Part shown: positions 57,628 to 64,000 of the stretch, one piece after another
Layout of the letters: every line of letters starts with the position of its first letter
Position numbering within the stretch: position 1 is the first letter of the stretch
Source of the DNA: Cotesia glomerata
Lineage: Eukaryota > Arthropoda > Insecta > Hymenoptera > Braconidae
Direction: 5' to 3'
DNA length: 64,000 nucleotides
Assembly (NCBI RefSeq): GCF_020080835.1
Contig: NC_058163.1
Span: forward strand, 26,548,131-26,612,130
The notes under the pieces: model-generated
Told to the model about the DNA's origin: nothing
The model's input: the letters and a program-made list of their open reading frames with translations, nothing else
Databases searched by the model: none
Made by a program: the position numbers and the translations under genes

Positions 57628-58821
57628 GACGATCTAATTAGCAATTTGTCTCTCCTTATTTTTTAGAGGGTGATTTTTTAACATTTTGATGTAGCAATAG
57701 TCCAATTATAAATTATTTGAATGATTCAAACCAAAATATTATACCTCTATTAGATATTAATGATATTAAATGGTTTTTTAAAGTGATAGTAAGCTTTCAA
57801 CTAATTGTTTTTTTTTTCGTATAAATGGAAGATTCTCTAAAATGGAGTTAGACAATTTGCTAATTAGAACGTCGGAGTTATTTTTTTTTTTTTCAGTGAA
57901 GTTTTCAATCTTCGACTAGACAACAATTCATGAAAATTTCAAAGCTCTAACCTAAATTTTCAATAGTTGTAGTTCTAGTTTAGACCTCAAATGTAAAATC
58001 CCGCCCGTCACTAAAACATTGGGGTCTAAACTTGGATGACTTTCTACACAACTGTCAACCTTGGAATTCCGAATTTACTCTCAAATACTTTGCTTAGAAC
58101 TTTGAAGTTCCAATTGGAATTTGCATTTGATTTGAGGAAATAAATTGCTGTAGCTTTTAAATTTAAATGTTAAAAATATCTCAATAAAATAATAAAATAA
58201 AAATAATTCAGAAAATTCAGTAATGACTCGTGAAAAATTTTTTATGACCTAACGTGTCCATAAATGGCAAATTATGAAATTTTTTTTAAGAGAATGTTTA
58301 GTAAAATTTTAATAAAAAATATATTACATTGATAATTTATAAAGTCATCGAATTATTGAAAAAATTAATTATTTTATTTATTTATTTAAATGCCAATCAA
58401 TGTCTAAATTAAAATTATAAATGTAAAACAAATTAAATTGTAAACAACAATTAATATCTAAATTTACATGTCACCCAACAGCGTTACTGCTCTCTCTCTG
58501 GATACACATGTGGGTTATCTATTTATCACCGTTGGTCGTTAATAAAATTTATAGCAGAGTCAATAATTATTTAAAAGCATCACTAATTGCCTACTAAAAT
58601 AATTATGCTTTAATTACACACCATACAAAATAAAACGTTAAATAAACATATTTTAATGTTTAATCTCTGTTGTCATTTATTATATTGTGCTATTTTTTAT
58701 GTTAAATGATTTTTTTTTATCAACTCGGTCAGAAACAAATTAATTAACTTTTTAAGTTCCATAAGTAAAGAAACTAATAAACTTTTTTCTTAAACACTTT
58801 TTTTTACCAACTTCGAGAAAA
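57628..58821. other. AT-rich spacer, nothing recognised
   Basis: No coding, RNA or repeat-family sequence recognised. Confidence 0.5.
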
Positions 58822-60441
58822 AATAATCTAACGAATTCCGAGAGACTTTTTACAGGTTAATTATGAGAAACTGAAAGAGCAGTTAAAGTTGCAATTTATT
58901 GCTACTATTGCGGCTGTTTGCTTTGTATTATTTAAATTGAAAAATATGTATATTTTTTGCTTTAGCTAGTTCAAACGTATATAAACATACATTGTCGATA
59001 TAATATTGTACAAAAGCCTTTGAACCGGTGAAACCGTGCACATAATAACAGTAATATAATATATGTATTTAAAACTTTTTATAAAAATCAGAAATCATAA
59101 GAACAGAATGATAAAATTCAATTAAACATAATGATGCATTTTTTTGGAAGAAAAAAATTAAGCTTATCATTAATTGAAAAATACGGTGCCTGTCGCTAAT
59201 TAAAAGTATCCCTTCAGTTTAATTAAATAGTTTCGTAAAAATATATTAAATTAATGACATTTGTTAAATTGCACTGTACTTTCTTAAGTAAATATTGATA
59301 TTTTTAAGGATATAAGCTCATCCCAATATTACACTCATCAAAAGCTTTCATTTGAGTACCCACAAGCTTTTTTGATATATTTTTCATATATATAATATAT
59401 ATTTTAAAGATATAAGCTCATCCCGGTGTTACACTCATCAAGACCTTTCATTTGAGTACCCACATGCATTTTCATATATTTTTCATATATACATATATAT
59501 AATATATATAAATATATGAAAAATTGATGTGGGTACTCAAATGAAAGGTCTTGATAAGTGTAACATCAGGATGAGCTTATATCTTTAAAAATGTCAATAG
59601 TTCACGAGATAAAAGGTCATTTCTTAATTATGTTAAATATTGATATCAATATTGACATTTTTAAAGATATAAGCTCATCTCGATGTTACACTCAAGAGCT
59701 TTCATTTGAGTACTCTCATGCATTTTTGATATATTTTTTATATACACATATATATAATATATATATAATATATATATATAAATATATGAAAAATTGATGT
59801 GGGTACTCAAATGAAAGGTCTTGATGAGTATAACACCGGGATCAGCTTATATCTTTAAAATATATATTATATATATGAAAAATATATCAAAAAAGCTTGT
59901 GGGTACTCAAATGAAAGCTTTTGATGAGTGTAATATCGGGATGAGCTTATATCCTTAAAAATGTCAATATTTACTTAAGAAAGTACAGTGCAATTTAACA
60001 AATGTCATTAGTTTAATATATTTTTACGAAACTATTTAATTAAACTGAAGGGATACTTTTAATTAGCGACAGGCACCGTATTTTTCAATTAATGATAAGC
60101 TTAATTTTTTTCTTTCCAAAAAAATGCATCATTATGTTTAATTGAATTTTATCATTCTGTTCTTATGATTTCTGATTTTTATAAAAAGTTTTAAATACAT
60201 ATATTATATTACTGTTATTATGTGCACGGTTTTACCGGTTCAAAGGCCTTTGTACAATATTATATCGACAATGTATGTTTATATACGTTTGAACTAGCTA
60301 AAGCAAAAAATATATATATTTTTCAATTTAAATAATACAAAGCAAACAGCCGCAATAGTAGCAATAAATTGCAACTTTAACTGTTCTTTCAGTTTCTCAT
60401 AATTAAACTGTAAAAAGTCTCTCGGAATTCGTTAGATTATT
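58822..60441. repeat. 1.62-kb inverted duplication (giant palindrome)
   Basis: The left arm from AATAATCTAACGAATTCCGA (58822) is mirrored by the right arm ending at 60441 (TCGGAATTCGTTAGATTATT). The first 435 bp or so of each arm is sequence I see nowhere else in the window (GCTACTATTGCGGCTGTTTG, TTGTCGATATAATATTGTAC, GATACTTTTAATTAGCGAC). The inner part is foldback-repeat sequence. By eye about ten substitutions and one single-base indel separate the arms over about 640 bp. Beyond 58822 and 60441 the sequences diverge at once. Confidence 0.88.
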
Positions 60442-60715
60442 GTAACATCAGGATGAGCTTATATCTTTAAAAATGTCAATCGTGCACAAGATACAAGGTC
60501 ATTTCTTAATTATGAATCTAAAGATAAAGCATTTTCGAATGCAGCCTAAATACTTATCATCATAAATTGACTATTGGTGAGAATGATATAAAACCTTGAA
60601 AAGGCACAACTTCAGGTCAAGACTTTTCCAACGACACCAAATTTAATCATAAAAACCCATTTCATCATATAAATACACTGCCACAAAATTTTGTTTATCC
60701 TCTTAATAATATAGA
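59258..60715 (+). repeat. Foldback repeat family, copy H (rearranged by the inverted duplication)
   Basis: The proximal end AAATTGCACTGTACTTTC appears at 59260 and, inverted, at about 59980. Between them are a half unit, full units (about 59405-59598 and 59655-59860) and the mirrored half unit. After the right arm, repeat sequence resumes mid-unit at TGTAACATCAGGATGAGC (60441) and runs to the distal end CTCTTAATAATATAG (about 60715). Confidence 0.75.
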
Positions 60716-61726
60716 TTTATTAAGTTATCTGATATCAAAAATCATTTCACAATTAATGAAGCTCATTATAGACTACATTTTTTTTTTATAAATTCCACAC
60801 TTGAAATATTTCAAACATGAATCACAAAATTAAAAGATTTAAATGATATAACGCCGAAAGTATTTGATATATTCCCTCATTTGCAGCAGTAAATTATCCT
60901 CCTCACCAACAAAACGGTTCAATTTTTTAATGGAAGTAAAGTTTGTCCCATAAATCATGTGCCAAGTATGAAAAAAATTTCTGAATTAATAATTGTATTG
61001 GTGAATTATTCAACGTTTTATCCTATTGAATATGCATCACCATTAATTACTTGACCCAATCATTAAATCAATTACCTTCCAATTAAAACATCTGGTTCAA
61101 AATTAAAAAAAAATATCTTCACTGTGTGTCTGTGCAACGAACACATTAATCCAAATGGATTTCTACACATAGACATCCAGATAAATACATCTTTGAAATT
61201 AGCATTTAGGAAACTAACACGCGTGCGTGTCCGTCCCGATTGCACGTTGTTCCACAGCAGGCTAATTACCTCAACGGCACCTCGTTTTAATTCCATTACG
61301 TACTGCGTCGTGTAGATGCAAATTTGCTCGTAGTCTAGCACCTACCAGTTCCATCACTCTTACTCTCTCTTATTCCACCCCATACTTGAGCAATCCTAGT
61401 GGTGCAGGGTGTAGGAGTACCTTCCAGCGGCAACACCTCAAACTCCCTCTCACATCACAGCATCCTTATACCCTGCAGGCAACCAACTTTCTGAATTATC
61501 CTGTAATGCCATACACCCACTCTAAATATACTTGCACTTACTGAAGCACATCTCCACGCCATAGTTATAACTAGACAAGTATAATGTAGACAAGTCTTGG
61601 CGACAACTACACACCTTTAAATTACTACTTATGTCTCAAAAGCACTCAAGATGCATAACTAGTACAGCTCTTGCATTACATTTTGGCATTTCGGTTTCTC
61701 AATTCATTTTATCTCCTCAACTATTC
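60716..61726. other. Spacer, GC-richer at 61190-61560
   Basis: No recognised gene; open frames at 61072-61341 and 61124-61315 overlap on opposite strands and resemble nothing. 61370-61560 is C-rich single-copy-looking sequence. Confidence 0.45.
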
Positions 61727-63038
61727 ATGCACGGAAAAAAGTAAACTGCACAAAAAAAAAAATTTTTTTTAAGATAACCTAAGATATGTTGTGGTAACAA
61801 GTGAATTTGTTAACATAGAGATAACAAATTATAAGTTAAAATAACAAAATTTAGGTTATAACAAAGATATTGAAATGTTATAACAACAATACAGTCTCGT
61901 TGCTATAGCAAAATCTTTAAGTTGATTCGAAAAAATACTTTAGTTGGTATAACAAATTTTTTTGTTAAAACAGCAAAATTATGCTATTAAAATAACAAAG
62001 AGAATTTGTTGGAGTAACAAAGACAATTTATTAAAGTATAATTAAGATAATACATAATTTAAAAATATGCTATAATCAGCTATAGCTGATTTGGAAAATA
62101 TTTTAGCAACAAATTAGTTGTGTTATTGCAGCAAAATGATTTCGTTAGGGTAACAAATTGATTTTGTGAATTAACAAATTGGTTTGTTAGTACAACTTGA
62201 AACATTTTGTTAATGCAACTAATGGATTTGTTGCTATAACTACACTCATTTGTTACCAGAACAAATTTTCAGTTATCCTGTCTTTTGTTATTTCAACAAA
62301 GTCGTTTTATAAGTGATGTAATATATAATAGTTGATTTATAATAAGTAATGATCAACTGCTAAAAATTACAATTCCAAACAGTAAAATCGTGATTTTACT
62401 ATTTACTTTATAATATTTACTATTTAAACGTTACAATTTACTCTTTACATGGAAGAAAATACTATTTCAAACAGTAATATTCGCTATGTGAATGTCGTAA
62501 ATGTTAAAGTATAATAATTAAGAATTTTGATTTTGGTATTTATCATTTCGTACCTAAAAAATGATCGCATGATATGTAAAAAATATATAATACAGTTACT
62601 AAATTTTCAATACAAGCAACGTCAATATTTACAAAGTAAAATGGTAAATTTTAAACGCAACGCTAAAAATCAAACTATAATTATTGACTTGCTTGGACTG
62701 GTAAAATATATATATTTTAAGAGTAGAATTTTTACTGTTTCAAATGTTAAATTCTCCTAGATTGAGACCCCCTCCTCATAGAATGGGCTATATATTGAAA
62801 CGGCAATTTTACTGTTTGAAACAGTAATTTTTTAAGATGACAGAGTCGTTATTTACTGTAGTGATAGCTACTAATCTCTTATTTTCGATATTAAATTATA
62901 AATTGTCGCTTTTACATTTTCTACATTAAGTTCCGTAATATTTATATTTTTATTACCTGGATGTCCGCTGTACTGTTTGATACTATAAAAATTAACCGAA
63001 ATCAGAGTGAATTTTATAGTTTAAATTTTTCCGTGCAT
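61727..63038. mobile_element. Non-autonomous element with (CAT)GCACGGAAAAA inverted ends, about 1.3 kb
   Basis: Left end CATGCACGGAAAAAAG, right end AAATTTTTCCGTGCATG. The left half (61770-62330) is packed with TTGTTA, TAACAA and ACAAATT words spaced irregularly. The right half (62360-62990) is packed with AAACAGTAA and TTTACTGTTT words. An open frame at 62527-62760 is AT-driven and not recognised. The two halves may be two elements or one diverged array. Confidence 0.5.
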
Positions 63039-64000
63039 GCGAAAAATTTCGTAACACCCCTCGAAAAAATCCCGTAAAAATCTCCCCAGCTTTTAGTTTA
63101 ATGCACACCCGTAATCAAAATTGAACCAACTTTTGAAGCAAGACCCTCTTTAGCCTTTGCACAGCAATAATTATAGCATTCGGCTCTCGAAATTTCATTA
63201 ACTAAGATCCCTTAATGAATTTAGAGTCACTAGAGGGTTCAAGTTTTACTTGATCTCTGATAAATTAAATCAGCAAATTTAGCATTGTGTTAAATCTTAA
63301 CTTTAAATGAGTCTCATTTGGTTGTTAGTTTTGAGCTATATTGCGTTGCAATTTTAAATCTTTATGAAGATAATATAGTCCTAGAACTGGTGTAATTACA
63401 ACGATATTGTCTAACACCAAGGGAAGGAGAGTAGCCGAAGGTGTGTGCCGTATCGTTACAATCTACAGCATCTTCACGTCCCTCGGGATTTCTGTTGATG
63501 ATGATGATGATGTCGATGATGATGCTAGTGATAATTATGATAGCACCCAGAAACCCTTCAAGTCCCTTATGGTTTAGTTTACCCCAAAGTCTTCTAATGA
63601 CACGGTAATATCCCTCAGGCGGTCTATCAACGCCCAGTTCTGTTCGAATGCATTACATTTACCTTGAGCCCAATGATCCTGAGTACTTCCTATAACCATT
63701 GCCGGTGTGCACTGATCATCATGATACAATCATTCAACAGCTAGTCAATACAGAGTATACTTCCGCAGGGTAAATACATGTTTGTTGATGTGTCTTGTCT
63801 TGTATGTGCGAACAGATAGAAGAGGTGGGAGCAGGAATATATGAGGAAGAATAGAGCTATCTAGAGTAGGCGTTGCGATGTCTATTGAAGCATTATCATT
63901 TGGAAGGATGATGCAAGTTTAATGTAATGGTGATGGCCCCAGCCGATGGTTAAAGTGAAATACACATCACATCAGATCGCTATGGTAGTATGCTAGTATG
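63039..64000. other. Spacer with (GAT)n at 63495-63524, GC-balanced to the end
   Basis: Contains a (GAT)n microsatellite with one TGTC interruption. 63420-64000 is of balanced composition and looks single-copy, but no open frame, RNA or splice pair is supportable. Confidence 0.45.

Noticed and set aside
1..64000. CRISPR array, prophage, operon or bacterial-type system
   Set aside because: Repeats here are palindromic or tandem eukaryotic transposon types, introns are present, and no spacer-repeat periodicity or bacterial gene organisation is visible.

Overview
The window is about 70% or more A+T and reads like a non-coding, repeat-dense stretch of an insect nuclear genome. Introns with GT/AG ends, TA-flanked miniature transposons, a BEL/Pao LTR retrotransposon, tRNA-derived short interspersed sequences and long A/T homopolymers all say eukaryote. 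A hymenopteran such as a parasitoid wasp is my guess from composition and element mix; it is not proven here. I found no host protein-coding gene that I can name. Every recognisable protein belongs to a mobile element.

Layout. 1-8.37 kb: AT-rich spacer with a LINE 3' fragment, a miniature transposon, a 231-bp tandem duplication and the first copy (A) of a long foldback repeat. 8.374-13.113 kb: a 4.7-kb DNA transposon with a THAP-domain DDE transposase (frameshifted) and, convergent to it, a SWIM/YqaJ nuclease gene. This is the gene pair of the ISL2EU/IS4EU class, flanked by TA/TA. 14.2-26 kb: foldback copies B, C and D, a 1-kb element with CCCGCATGAAAAA ends, a long-inverted-repeat element carrying a tRNA-like sequence in its loop, and two miniature elements (21.3 and 21.8 kb) with the same ends as the 8.4-kb transposon. 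28-42.8 kb: a Helentron-like repeat, a tRNA-derived SINE, foldback copies E-G and four more of the miniature elements. 43-49.4 kb: a three-unit 242-bp tandem array, interrupted by a complete-ended BEL/Pao retrotransposon (two 683/684-bp LTRs, CGCCC target duplication, intact protease-RT-RNaseH-integrase frame, gag almost entirely missing). 50-58.8 kb: a LINE tail, a second Helentron-like copy and more miniature elements. 58.82-60.44 kb: a 1.62-kb near-perfect inverted duplication centred on foldback repeats. 61.7-63 kb: an element with GCACGG ends and TTGTTA/TAACAA-rich internal sequence.

How the parts relate. The 8.4-kb transposon and at least seven miniature elements share the terminal inverted repeat CACTGATAGAAGGATTTG and TA target duplications, so the transposon is the likely source of the enzyme that moved them. 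The foldback family occurs eight times with one to about three palindromic units, and it seems to have seeded the inverted duplication at 59-60 kb. The BEL/Pao copy is young by its nearly identical LTRs, yet lacks gag, so it probably moved with proteins from another copy.

Limits: repeat boundaries were set by eye; identities and counts are hand estimates; family names come from recognised domains and termini, not from searches.
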